Origin: Bacillota bacterium
GTDB taxonomy: Bacteria > Bacillota > Sulfobacillia > JAJZIM01
Direction: 5' to 3'
Assembly: GCA_021810565.1 (NCBI GenBank)
Contig: JAJZIM010000008.1
Location: 1 to 64,000, forward strand
DNA length: 64,000 bases
Made by a program: the position numbers and the translations under genes. The notes under the pieces are model-generated. The model saw nothing but the letters and a program-made list of their open reading frames with translations. It did no database searches and was not told the origin of the DNA. The first letter of the stretch is position 1. Each line of letters starts with the position of its first letter. Of this stretch, positions 18,277 through 25,750 are shown piece by piece.

Positions 18277-18416
18277 CCGGCTCGCCTCCTCCCCCTCGGC
18301 TCGGCCCAGGTCGGCCCACCGGACGCCGATGCCCTCCGAAAAACCCGTGCCGGGCTTGCAAGGCCGGCGCCCGCTCCGGAAGGCGCGGCCGCATCTGCCG
18401 GAGTCCGCCGCGACCC

Positions 18417-19535
18417 TCAGCCCTCGGCCAAGAAGCGTCCCTTCTCGTAGACCAGCCGCCCGTCGGCGTACACCCGGCCCTCCCGGCGCAGGTCCACCAC
18501 CAGGTCCCAGTGGAGGGCGGAGCGGTTCTCGCCCCCCGTTTCCGGGTAGGCCGCCCCCAAGGCCAAGTGCACCGTGCCGCCGATCTTCTCGTCAAAGAGG
18601 GTGTTGCGGGTGTGGCGGGTGATGGCGTAGTTGTTGCCGAAAGAGAACTCCCCCAGCCGGCGAGAACCCTCGTCCAGGTCCAACAGGGCGTGCAGGAACT
18701 TTTCCCCCTTGGCCGCGTGGGCCTCTTCCACCCGGCCGTCCCGGAAGACCAGCTCCACCCCCTCCACCTCCCGCCCGTCATGGATCGACGGAAAGCTGAA
18801 GCGCACCCGCCCCCGGGTGGCCTCCTCCAGCGGTCCGGTGAAGACCTCCCCGTCCGGCATGTTCTCGTGGCCGCAGCAGTTGATCCAGCGCCGCCCCGCC
18901 ACCCCCAGGGTGAGGTCCGTCCCGGGGGCCGTCAGGCGCACTTCGCGCACCTGGTTCAGCCACTCCACCAAGGCCTCCTGCTCTTGGGCGATGCGCCCCC
19001 ACTCCGCCACCGGGTCGTCCCGGTCCACCAGGCAGGCGCGCAGCACGAAGTCCGCATACTCGGCCAGGGACATCTCCGCCTCCTGGGCGTCCGCCTGGGT
19101 GGGGTACTGCACGCCGCACCAGCGCAACTCGCCCCGCCCCGCCCGCTCCAGAAAGCGCTCCTGCAGGGGGCGCCGGGCCTGCCTGGCCCTGGCCTGCCGC
19201 GCCGGGTCCACCCCCGTCAAGGCGCGGGTGTTGTACTCGCCCCACACCCCCAGGGAGCAGTCGATGCGCTCCACCTCTTCCCGCTCCAGCGGCGACAGGA
19301 AGTCCAGCTGCTCCCCGCTGCCCGCTCGAAGCAACAGCTCGTCCAAGCCGTCCACCTCGATGCGGGTGAAGGGATGCCCTCCCACGCGCAGCACCGCCCG
19401 GTAGGCGGCCCGGACCAGGGGCGCGGCCAGGGCCGGCCCCGCGATGCGCACCAGGTCTCCGGGGCCCACCCCCAGGGAATACTCCACCAGCACCCGGGCC
19501 AGCCGGTCCAGACGCGGATCCTCCAGCATCTCCAT
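18417..19535 (-). CDS. M29-family aminopeptidase (thermophilic metalloprotease)
   Basis: 372-aa cytosolic metallo-aminopeptidase of the AmpS/PepS type. Presumed metal ligands appear in family order: the Glu in MPDGEVFTG, the Glu in LGEFSFG, the His in GTVHLALG and Tyr in GAAY, then the His and Asp in SALHWDLVVD. Length is close to the usual 370-410. It releases N-terminal residues from peptides, probably as a dimer. ATG start 15 nt after a GGGGGG run. It diverges from an MFS transporter gene, with overlapping promoter regions. Confidence 0.9.
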   Translation of the reverse strand: MEMLEDPRLDRLARVLVEYSLGVGPGDLVRIAGPALAAPLVRAAYRAVLRVGGHPFTRIEVDGLDELLLRAGSGEQLDFLSPLEREEVERIDCSLGVWGEYNTRALTGVDPARQARARQARRPLQERFLERAGRGELRWCGVQYPTQADAQEAEMSLAEYADFVLRACLVDRDDPVAEWGRIAQEQEALVEWLNQVREVRLTAPGTDLTLGVAGRRWINCCGHENMPDGEVFTGPLEEATRGRVRFSFPSIHDGREVEGVELVFRDGRVEEAHAAKGEKFLHALLDLDEGSRRLGEFSFGNNYAITRHTRNTLFDEKIGGTVHLALGAAYPETGGENRSALHWDLVVDLRREGRVYADGRLVYEKGRFLAEG

Positions 19536-19552
19536 CCCCCCGTTCGCCGCCC

Positions 19553-19582
19553 ATTATATCCGAGGCGGCCCTCTCGCGCCAA
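19553..19582 (-). promoter_or_regulatory. Promoter of the M29 aminopeptidase gene
   Basis: TTGGCG, 18-nt spacer, TATAAT on the minus strand, about 18 nt before the ATG. Its -35 lies 4 bp from the -35 of the divergent MFS promoter. Confidence 0.55.
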
Positions 19583-19586
19583 GCCC

Positions 19587-19616
19587 TTGCCGGGGCGGGC
19601 TTTGCCGTGGTAAGAT
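19587..19616 (+). promoter_or_regulatory. Promoter of the MFS gene
   Basis: TTGCCG, 18-nt spacer, TAAGAT on the plus strand, 28 nt before the TTG start. Back-to-back with the aminopeptidase promoter, so one regulator could control both. Confidence 0.5.
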
Positions 19617-19644
19617 TTGGGGACATGCGGCGGAGGTGGACGGA

Positions 19645-20820
19645 TTGCTGAGATCCCAAGGGCCGGGCCCCCAGGCTTGGCGCGGCTCCCTGCCTTGGGC
19701 GTTCCTGGGCGCCCTGGGCTGGCTGTTCGTGTACGCCGACCGCGCCGTGCTGAGTCCCCTGCTCGCGACCTTCGGGCGGCTGTTCCACGTGGGCCCGGCC
19801 CAGCTGGGCCTGGTCTCCACCGTCTTCTTCCTCACCTACACCGCGATGCAGCTCCCGGCCGGCCGCCTGGCCGACCGATACTCGCCGCGCCTCGTCCTGG
19901 GCCTCGGCTATATCGGCTTCGGCGCCTGCGTCGCCTTGAGCGCCCTCTCCCCGTCCTACCTCTTCCTCCTGGCCTGCACCGCCCTGGCCGGCCTCCTCCA
20001 GGGCACCTACTATCCTACCCAATTCGCCGTCACCGCCCGCCGGATCGCGCCGGCCGGCCTGGCCCTGGCCAACGCCGTGATCACCGCCGGCATGGGGATC
20101 GGCATCGCCGTGGGCTACCTGGTCGCCGCCGCCTGGGGAGCGGGAGGCTGGCAACGGCCGGTCTGGCTGTTGGGCCTGCTTACCGTCGCCCTTGGCCTGG
20201 TGCTATGGCGGGCCACCCCCTGGGATCTGCGGCCCCCCCGGGACCGGCCGGCGGCCCCTCCGCCCTGGCGGGGCGCCTTCGGGCGCCTCCTGGTGGTCAA
20301 TTTCTGCTCCCTGTACGCCTTCTTCTTCCTCCTGGCCTGGCTGCCCTACCTGCTCGCGCACTCCGTCCACCTGGCCGGCTGGAGCCTCGGCGCCCTGTCC
20401 GCCTGGCCCACCCTGCTGGCCGTGCCCGCCACCGTGCTGGTCAGCCGCGCCACGAGCGGCACCGCCCGGGTGCCCCGGATGCGCCGGCTGCTGCTGGCCG
20501 CGGCCTCGGGGGTCGCCCTCCTCCCCTGGGCCGGCGGCCTGGTGCCCGCCCTTTTGGGCCTCACCCTCTACGGAGTGTCCGGCAAGTTGGTCCTGGACCC
20601 GCTGATCCTAAGCGAGACCGCCGCCGCGGTCGACAGCCCCGGCTACGGTCAGGCCTTCGGTCGGCTCAATTTCGTGGGCATGCTGGCGGCCGTGGCCGCT
20701 CCGGGGTTGTCGGGCTGGCTGGTGGAGCGCACCGGCGGCTTCGCCGCGCCCTGCGCCGTGGCCGCCGCCCTCCTGTTGGCCGGCTGGTGGATCGCCCGGC
20801 GGCTTAAGGCCCCGGGGTGA
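19645..20820 (+). CDS. Major facilitator superfamily transporter
   Basis: 391-aa integral membrane protein with about 12 hydrophobic segments. MFS features: FVYADRAVLSPLLATFGR near the first helix, GLVSTVFFLTYTAMQLPAGRLADRYSPRLVL with the loop 2-3 motif (G-x-LADR-x-R), and a central polar linker (PWDLRPPRDRPAAPPPW) between the two six-helix halves. The substrate cannot be read from sequence; the D-R-x(V) start resembles sugar-phosphate/anion-cation MFS members. I choose TTG 19645 because GGAGG lies 8 nt before it; GTG 19636 overlaps the Shine-Dalgarno. Converges with the SIMPL gene, 16 bp between stops. Confidence 0.85.
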   Translation: MLRSQGPGPQAWRGSLPWAFLGALGWLFVYADRAVLSPLLATFGRLFHVGPAQLGLVSTVFFLTYTAMQLPAGRLADRYSPRLVLGLGYIGFGACVALSALSPSYLFLLACTALAGLLQGTYYPTQFAVTARRIAPAGLALANAVITAGMGIGIAVGYLVAAAWGAGGWQRPVWLLGLLTVALGLVLWRATPWDLRPPRDRPAAPPPWRGAFGRLLVVNFCSLYAFFFLLAWLPYLLAHSVHLAGWSLGALSAWPTLLAVPATVLVSRATSGTARVPRMRRLLLAAASGVALLPWAGGLVPALLGLTLYGVSGKLVLDPLILSETAAAVDSPGYGQAFGRLNFVGMLAAVAAPGLSGWLVERTGGFAAPCAVAAALLLAGWWIARRLKAPG

Positions 20821-20836
20821 GCCACCGACCGGAGCG

Positions 20837-21514
20837 TCAGCCCATGGCGTAGGTGACCACCACCCGGGCGGTGTAGGTGAGCTTCCCCGGCGGCAGCACC
20901 GGCGCGGCGGCGCTGGTGGCCGCCCGCGCGAAGGTTAGGGGGAGGGTCTTGCCCGCCGTGGACGACTGCCGGATCTTGAGCGGCGCTCCCAGCGCCACTC
21001 CCTCGGCCTTGACCGCCGCCCGGGCGCGGCTGGCGGCATCCCGCAAGGCCGCGGCCAGGGCCGCATCCCGCACCGTGGTCGGATCGGCCAGGGTGAAGCG
21101 CACCCCCTGGACCGAGTCGGCGCCGTGGGCCACCGCCACATCCAAGAGCTGCCCCAACCGCTTCAGATGACGCACCGTCACCGTCACCTGGTCGGAGGCC
21201 CGAAAGACCACGGCCCCGTGCGGCAGGTATTCCCGCTGCAGACTATACCAGGCGGTGCCCAGGTCGGCGGCGGCCACCCCGGCCTGGCCTAGGGCCGTCA
21301 CCACCGCCCCCGCCCGGGCGGCATCCGCGGACTGGGCCGCCTGGGCGGTGGAGGCCGTCGCGGACACCCCCAGGGTCACCCGCGCCTCGTCGGGCACCGC
21401 CGAGGCCCGGCCCACCCCCCGCACGGTCACCACCTTCCCCCCCGCGCTGGGCGCGCCGCAGGCCGTGAGCAGTCCCAAGAGCGCCACGAGCGGCCACCAT
21501 CGCCAAAGCTTCAT
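20837..21514 (-). CDS. SIMPL/DUF541-domain lipoprotein
   Basis: 225 aa. Lipoprotein signal (WWPLVALLGLLTACGAP) followed by a SIMPL (DUF541) domain: VVTVRGVGRASAVPDEARVTLGVSATA, ALGQAGVAAADLGTAWYSLQ, VTVRHLKRLGQLLDVAVAHGADSVQGVRF, and the closing YTARVVVTYAM. SIMPL proteins are periplasmic or surface proteins of poorly known, stress-linked function. GGGAGG lies 8 nt before the ATG. It is the last gene of a cluster with an ECF sigma factor and a membrane partner (5 bp gap), so envelope-stress control is a reasonable inference. Confidence 0.82.
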   Translation of the reverse strand: MKLWRWWPLVALLGLLTACGAPSAGGKVVTVRGVGRASAVPDEARVTLGVSATASTAQAAQSADAARAGAVVTALGQAGVAAADLGTAWYSLQREYLPHGAVVFRASDQVTVTVRHLKRLGQLLDVAVAHGADSVQGVRFTLADPTTVRDAALAAALRDAASRARAAVKAEGVALGAPLKIRQSSTAGKTLPLTFARAATSAAAPVLPPGKLTYTARVVVTYAMG

Positions 21515-21519
21515 CCCGC

Positions 21520-22194
21520 TTAACCTCCCACTTGGAAAGTGCATTCGGCCGTACGCAGGCCCAGGAAACGCCCGGCGGGGCTGTGGAAGCGCACCCCGAC
21601 CCGGGCCGTGTGGCTGCCCGGGGAGGCGGAGCCCAGGCTCACCTGCCACCGCACGGTGCCGCCGGGAGGAAGGACCAGGCCGCCGGCGCCGGCCGGCACC
21701 GTCCGGGCCACCGTCCGCACCGCCGGCGGGTAGGGCCGCACCTCCACCGGGATGCGGCTCTCGTTGCGGATTTCCAAGGTCAGTCGCACCGCCTCTTTGG
21801 GAGCGAAGACCGCCCGGGCGGGAACCAGCCGCACCGACCAGGGCCCCCGGACCGGCGCAAAGGTGGCCTGGGCCCGCGGGGCCGCGACGGGCGCCCTCGG
21901 GGAGGCGGCCGGACCCGGCGCGGTCACCGGCCGGGGAAAAAGGAGCACGGCCGCGGCTGCGGCGGCCGCCAGGCCCAAGATCCACGGCGCGGGATGCGGG
22001 CGGCGCCGCGGGACAGGCGCTCCCAGGCGCCGGGCTAGCTGCCGCGCCAGCCGGTCCGGCACGGCCGGATCCACCGGTTCCCGCCCCAGCCGGCGGCAAT
22101 GATCGGCCAGTCGGCTCAAGGCCACCAGCTCCTCGTCCGGCGTCCCTCGCCCCTGGAGCGCCTCCTCCAGCTGATCACCGCGCGATTTCCTCAA
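21520..22194 (-). CDS. Probable anti-sigma-like membrane protein with BsuPI-like domain
   Basis: 224 aa. A short acidic/basic cytosolic region (residues 1-68, including RLADHCRRLGRE) is followed by one membrane helix (WILGLAAAAAAAVLLF, ~70-87), an Ala/Pro linker and an outside beta domain (residues ~115-224) with VRLTLEIRNESRIPVEVRPYPPAV and VPPGGTVRWQVSLG-like strands that resemble the BsuPI/intracellular proteinase inhibitor fold. No HxxxCxxC zinc anti-sigma motif is present. The TTG start overlaps the sigma stop (TTGA), the usual sigma/anti-sigma arrangement. Anti-sigma role is inferred from context. Confidence 0.55.
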   Translation of the reverse strand: MRKSRGDQLEEALQGRGTPDEELVALSRLADHCRRLGREPVDPAVPDRLARQLARRLGAPVPRRRPHPAPWILGLAAAAAAAVLLFPRPVTAPGPAASPRAPVAAPRAQATFAPVRGPWSVRLVPARAVFAPKEAVRLTLEIRNESRIPVEVRPYPPAVRTVARTVPAGAGGLVLPPGGTVRWQVSLGSASPGSHTARVGVRFHSPAGRFLGLRTAECTFQVGG

Positions 22195-22730
22195 CGGCCG
22201 TCACCTTTCCCTTCCAGGATCCGCCGCAAGGCCTTGAGGCCGCGGTACTGCAGGGAGCGCACCGCCGGGGCCGCGCATCCCAGGATCCTGGCCGTGTCCT
22301 CCACGGAGCGCTCCTCCCAAAAGCGCAGGGTGAGCACGCGGCGCTGCTGGTCGGTCAGCCGCGCCAGGGCCTCGAGCAGCTCCTCGCGCTCCTCCCGCCG
22401 GTACGCCTCCTCCTCGGGGGAGGGATCGGCATCGGCCGGATCCTCGTCCAGGGGAACCGCCGGGCGTCGCCGGCGCCAGTCGGAGACCGCCAGGTTGCGC
22501 GCCACCCGGAGCAGCACCCCCACCAGGGGGACGCCCCGCTCCCGAAAGGAGGGCAGAACGGGCAGCACCCGCGCGTACACCTCCTGGGTCAGGTCCTCCG
22601 CCAGGGACGCATCGCCCACCCGGTGCCGCAGGTAGCGGTACACCGGCTGCCAGGTGCTGCGGCAAAGCTCCTCCAGGGCCGCGCGGTCTCCTCCCGCGGC
22701 GCGGGCCGCGAGACGCCAGTCCCCCTCCAA
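22191..22730 (-). CDS. ECF-type RNA polymerase sigma factor
   Basis: 179 aa. Region 2: LCRSTWQPVYRYLRHRVGDASLAEDLTQEVYARVLP, with the D-A-x2-A-EDL-TQE-x-F signature; region 4: LARLTDQQRRVLTLRFWEERSVEDTARILGCAAPAVRSLQYRGLKALRR, a normal helix-turn-helix. A charged linker (PLDEDPADADPSPEEEAYR) joins them. Region 3 is missing, as in group IV sigmas. TTG start with GGAGGT 6 nt upstream. It heads a three-gene cluster with a membrane partner and SIMPL lipoprotein, so it likely directs an envelope-response regulon. Confidence 0.92.
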   Translation of the reverse strand: MEGDWRLAARAAGGDRAALEELCRSTWQPVYRYLRHRVGDASLAEDLTQEVYARVLPVLPSFRERGVPLVGVLLRVARNLAVSDWRRRRPAVPLDEDPADADPSPEEEAYRREEREELLEALARLTDQQRRVLTLRFWEERSVEDTARILGCAAPAVRSLQYRGLKALRRILEGKGDGR

Positions 22731-22771
22731 GCCGCCACCTCCGAGTTGCCCTCCCCTGTAGGTACAACGCT

Positions 22772-22807
22772 GGGCGGGACCGCCGCGTGACGGCCCCGCC
22801 CGTTTTT
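22772..22807 (+). terminator. Terminator-like hairpin pointing rightwards
   Basis: GGGCGGG-AC-CGCCG ... CGGC-CCCGCCC followed by GTTTTT on the plus strand. Both neighbouring genes (hxlR, sigma factor) are on the minus strand, where no T-run follows. It may stop antisense transcription or simply be a stable processing hairpin. Confidence 0.4.
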
Positions 22808-22808
22808 C

Positions 22809-23138
22809 TTAATCCGAGGCTCCGACCGCCTCTTCCCGCGGCCAGCGCTCTCCCCAATGCCGGATGGCGTCGATGACCTCCCCCAGGGTCTCCCCCTTGC
22901 GGGTGAGCCGGTAGACCACCCGCACCGGCACCTCGGCGTACACGGTGCGGGACAGGATCCCCTCCTCCTCCAGCTCCCGCAGCCTCAGGGCCAGGGTCTT
23001 GGGACTGACCTCCCCCAGGGAGCGGCGAAGCTCCCCGAAGCGGCGCGGCCCCTGCAGCAGGTCCCGCAGGATCAGGATGGTCCACTTCCCGCCGATGATC
23101 TTCAGCGCCCGCTCCACGGGACACCCGTTCCCGCCCAA
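22809..23138 (-). CDS. HxlR-family transcriptional regulator
   Basis: 109-aa winged-helix dimeric repressor/activator. Signature GCPVERALKIIGGKWTILILRDLLQGPRRFGELRRSLGEVSPKTLALRLRELEEEGIL, followed by the wing VYAEVPVRVVYRLTRKGE. The Cys in GCPVE is the one used in HxlR-type redox/aldehyde sensors (HypR, YodB). TTG start after AGGGGG. It is divergent from the small zinc-ribbon gene at 23251, a probable target. Confidence 0.9.
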   Translation of the reverse strand: MGGNGCPVERALKIIGGKWTILILRDLLQGPRRFGELRRSLGEVSPKTLALRLRELEEEGILSRTVYAEVPVRVVYRLTRKGETLGEVIDAIRHWGERWPREEAVGASD

Positions 23139-23197
23139 CTGGCCCGCCCCCTCTCACGGCTTCCCTTTTGGAAACCTGCTTTCATGAATGTGCCTAC

Positions 23198-23227
23198 TTC
23201 ACACAGTATAGCACCCTGGGGTATAAT
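23198..23227 (+). promoter_or_regulatory. Promoter of the zinc-ribbon microprotein gene
   Basis: TTCACA, 18-nt spacer, TATAAT on the plus strand, 23 nt before the ATG. It lies in the divergent region shared with hxlR. Confidence 0.55.
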
Positions 23228-23250
23228 CCGGCAAGAGGGAGGTGAACCAG

Positions 23251-23406
23251 ATGTACGTTTGCGCCTTTTGCGGCCGCACCTCCGAGGAGAAGGAGCTGTG
23301 CTGCGGCCACTGGATGGCTCCCGAGGGTAGCTATGTGTGCAAGTCCTGCGGCAATGTCTCCGACCAGTCGGGGGAGTGCTGCGGACAGCCCATGGTGCGG
23401 GTCTGA
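23251..23406 (+). CDS. Small Cys-rich double zinc-ribbon protein
   Basis: 51-aa gene too short for the ORF track. MYVCAFCGRTSEEKELCCGHWM, then YVCKSCGNVSDQSGECCGQPM: two consecutive repeats of C-x2-C-G-x8-10-CCG-x1-2-PM type, ten cysteines in all counting both CC pairs. The repeat looks like a rubredoxin/zinc-ribbon knuckle, suggesting two metal sites (Zn or Fe). Start supported by GAGGGAGGTG 5 nt upstream and a TATAAT promoter. It diverges from an HxlR regulator, so redox or metal response is plausible. It is followed 56 bp later by a dioxygenase-like gene on the same strand. No family name can be given with certainty. Confidence 0.75.
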   Translation: MYVCAFCGRTSEEKELCCGHWMAPEGSYVCKSCGNVSDQSGECCGQPMVRV

Positions 23407-23462
23407 ACGGCGGGGGGCCTGACGGCCCCCTTCCCCTATCCCGGAAAGGACGGTGCCATCTA

Positions 23463-24242
23463 ATGAGCCTCACCCGCGCCCTTGTGGTCCCCCACGTTCC
23501 CACCCTGCTGATGGAGGAGGCCGCGGGCCGGGAGGGAGCCGTGGTGCGCGCCCTGCGTCGCACCGGGGAGACCCTGCGAGGCGAGGGGGTCACCCTGGCC
23601 GTGGTGGCCACCACCCACTGGCAGCCCTCCGGCCCCTTCCTGGTCGACCCCACGGCGCGCCACCCCACCGTGACGGATTTCTACGGCTTTCCCGTGGAGC
23701 TCGCCTACGATCCCCCGGGAGAGCCCGCCCTGGCCCGAAAGTTGGTGGAGGCCGGGCAGGCGGTCGGGTTGCCGGTGGAAGAGGGATCCCACGGCGCCGA
23801 CCACGGCGTCACCGTGCCGCTGCATTTCCTCTTCCCGGCGGCGGATGTGCCCACGGTCATCCTCTCCGTCTCCCGCCGCGACCTGGGGGAGTGCCGATGG
23901 TGGGGCGAGGCGGTGGCGAGGGTTCTGGCGGCGGACCCGCGCGGCGCGGCGCTTTTGATCAGCGGCTGCCTGGCCCACGACCTGGCCGCCTTCCGGGCCG
24001 GACGGAGCGCCGACACCGAGCGCTTCGACGCCGCCGTGCTGGACCTCTTGCGCGGGGGACACTTCGAGCAGCTGGAGTCATTGAACCCGGAGCTGGTGTC
24101 CTTGGGCCGGCCCGAGGGGGAGCTGCGGGACCTGGCCTTGCTCGGCGGCGCCCTGGGCGGTGGGGCGCGAGGCGATCTCTTGGCCTACGACGGATCGCTG
24201 CCGGGAGTGGGCATGGCCGTGGTGGAGTTCTCGCCCGGATAG
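23463..24242 (+). CDS. Class III extradiol dioxygenase-like protein (LigB/MEMO superfamily)
   Basis: 259 aa. LVVPHVPTLL at the N-terminus, VAVVATTHWQPSG...VDPTARHPTVTDFYGFP in the middle, EGSHGADHGVTVPLHFLFPAADVPTVILSVS and ALLISGCLAHDL: the histidines in THW, HGADHG and the acidic residues match the metal-binding scaffold of the class III extradiol dioxygenase/MEMO superfamily. Some members cleave catechols, others have no known enzymatic role. ATG start chosen where the family begins; the ORF prefix is the zinc-ribbon gene in another frame. The last 58 bp overlap truA on the other strand. Confidence 0.75.
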   Translation: MSLTRALVVPHVPTLLMEEAAGREGAVVRALRRTGETLRGEGVTLAVVATTHWQPSGPFLVDPTARHPTVTDFYGFPVELAYDPPGEPALARKLVEAGQAVGLPVEEGSHGADHGVTVPLHFLFPAADVPTVILSVSRRDLGECRWWGEAVARVLAADPRGAALLISGCLAHDLAAFRAGRSADTERFDAAVLDLLRGGHFEQLESLNPELVSLGRPEGELRDLALLGGALGGGARGDLLAYDGSLPGVGMAVVEFSPG

Positions 24243-24979
24243 CTGACCAGCTCCAGGCAAAGCCCCCGGGCCGGAGCGGTGGGCCCGGCTACCCGACGGT
24301 CGCCGCCGGCCAGGATCCGGGCCGGACGCTCGATCTCCCAGGCCCCCTCTCCCACGCGGACCAGGGTCCCCACCAGGTTGCGCACCATGCGGTAGAGGAA
24401 GCCGTCGGCCTCGCACCAGAAGATGATCAGATCCCCCTCCCGCTCCACCTCCAGCCGTTTAACCTCCCGCACGGCGGTCTTGGCCGAACCGCCCGCGCTT
24501 CGATAGGCCCGGAAATCGTGGCGGCCCACGAGATCCCCGGCGGCGCGCCGCATCGCCGCCGCATCCAAGGGTCGGGGATGGTGCCATACCTGGCGGGATA
24601 GCAGGGGAGCGGGGGCGGCCCGATTGAGGATCCGATAGCTGTACAGCTTGCCCACGGCGTCCCGGCAGGCATCGAAGCCCTCCGGTGCCGTCGCGGCGGT
24701 GAGCACCGCCAAATCCCGGGGCAAAAGGCGGTTCAAGGCCCGGCCAAGCCGGCCCGTTGGCACGGTGGTGACCAGTCGGCAGCCCACCACCTGTCCCCGG
24801 GCATGCACCCCGGCGTCGGTGCGCCCCGCCGCCGTCACCGGCTGCGCCAGCCCTCCGATGACGGCCAGAGCCCGTTCCAGCTCCTCCTGCACCGTGCGCC
24901 GGCCCGGCTGGCGCACGAAGCCGTGAAAGTCGGTGCCGTCGTACTCCAAGACCAGCCGGTAGGTCCTTAGCCCAGCCAC
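24185..24979 (-). CDS. truA: tRNA pseudouridine(38-40) synthase
   Basis: 264-aa enzyme modifying U38-40 of tRNA anticodon arms. LVLEYDGTDFHGFVRQPG, catalytic Asp in AAGRTDAGVHARGQV, LNRLLPRDLAV, YSYRILN, FLYRMVRNLVGTLV and a C-terminal GLCLELVSYP. GTG start (24979) lies inside the end of ecfT, giving the ecfA1-ecfA2-ecfT-truA order typical for Bacillota ribosomal clusters. It overlaps the convergent dioxygenase gene by 58 bp. Confidence 0.95.
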   Translation of the reverse strand: MAGLRTYRLVLEYDGTDFHGFVRQPGRRTVQEELERALAVIGGLAQPVTAAGRTDAGVHARGQVVGCRLVTTVPTGRLGRALNRLLPRDLAVLTAATAPEGFDACRDAVGKLYSYRILNRAAPAPLLSRQVWHHPRPLDAAAMRRAAGDLVGRHDFRAYRSAGGSAKTAVREVKRLEVEREGDLIIFWCEADGFLYRMVRNLVGTLVRVGEGAWEIERPARILAGGDRRVAGPTAPARGLCLELVSYPGENSTTAMPTPGSDPS

Positions 24980-25749
24980 CACACCACCCCCGCCAGCGCC
25001 CCGCCCAGGACCAGGGCCACCCAATCCCGGGAAGCAAGCTTGAGCCGCCGCAGGCGGGAGCGGCGTCGGCCGGGCTGGTAGCCGCGCGCCTCCATGGCCA
25101 CCGCCAGTTCCTCCGCCCGCCGGAAGGCCCCCACCAAGAGGGGCAAGGCCAGCGGCGCCAGCCGGCGCACCCGGGTGATCCCCCGGCCGCCGGAGGCGCC
25201 TCCCCGCGCCTGTTGGGCCCGGCGCACCCGCTCCGCCTCCTCCAAGAGGACCGGCACAAAGCGCAGGGCCACGGCGACCATCAAGGCGAACTCCTCCACC
25301 GGCAAGCGCAAGCGGCGCAGGGGGGACAAGAGCGCTCCCAATCCGTCGGCCAGCTCCAGGGGGGAGGTGCTCAGGGTGAGCAGGGAGCCCGTGAGCACCA
25401 GGAGGATCAGGCGGCCTCCCTCCAATGCGCTCTGGCGCACTCCGGCGGCCGTGACCGCCAGGGGGCCCTCTCGCAGCACCACCCGGCCGGGGTCGGTGAA
25501 AAGATGCATCCCCGCGGTCGCCAGGATCAGCCAGAGCAGGGGCCGCAGGCCCCGCAACAGCAGCGCCGGCGGCAACCGGGACGCGATGGACACCGCTGCC
25601 GCCGCGCCGGCCAGCACCAAGAGAGCCCGGGGACCGCCCGCCGCTGCCAGGCCGCCGAACGCAAAGGCCAGCACCAGCTTGGCCCGGGGATCCAGGCGGT
25701 GCAGGAGGGAATCGCCCGGATGCTCTGGCCCCGGGAACAGCTGGGACAT
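24967..25749 (-). CDS. ecfT: Energy-coupling factor transporter transmembrane protein EcfT
   Basis: 260-aa membrane protein that couples the two ATPases to substrate-binding S components for vitamins or metals. About five hydrophobic segments; the coupling-helix region has ARGGASGGRGITRVRR, and the two cytosolic A-R-G-type motifs (AQQARG and AMEARGY) that contact EcfA are clear. LDPRAKLVLAF at the start is the family signature. It is 1 bp after ecfA2; no S component is present in the window, so it is likely a shared energy module. Confidence 0.93.
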   Translation of the reverse strand: MSQLFPGPEHPGDSLLHRLDPRAKLVLAFAFGGLAAAGGPRALLVLAGAAAAVSIASRLPPALLLRGLRPLLWLILATAGMHLFTDPGRVVLREGPLAVTAAGVRQSALEGGRLILLVLTGSLLTLSTSPLELADGLGALLSPLRRLRLPVEEFALMVAVALRFVPVLLEEAERVRRAQQARGGASGGRGITRVRRLAPLALPLLVGAFRRAEELAVAMEARGYQPGRRRSRLRRLKLASRDWVALVLGGALAGVVWWLG

Positions 25750-25750
25750 C

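Noticed and set aside
18209-18781. ORFs overlapping the M29 gene on other frames
   Set aside because: Trp/Arg-rich shadows; the 372-aa frame holds the M29 metal ligands.
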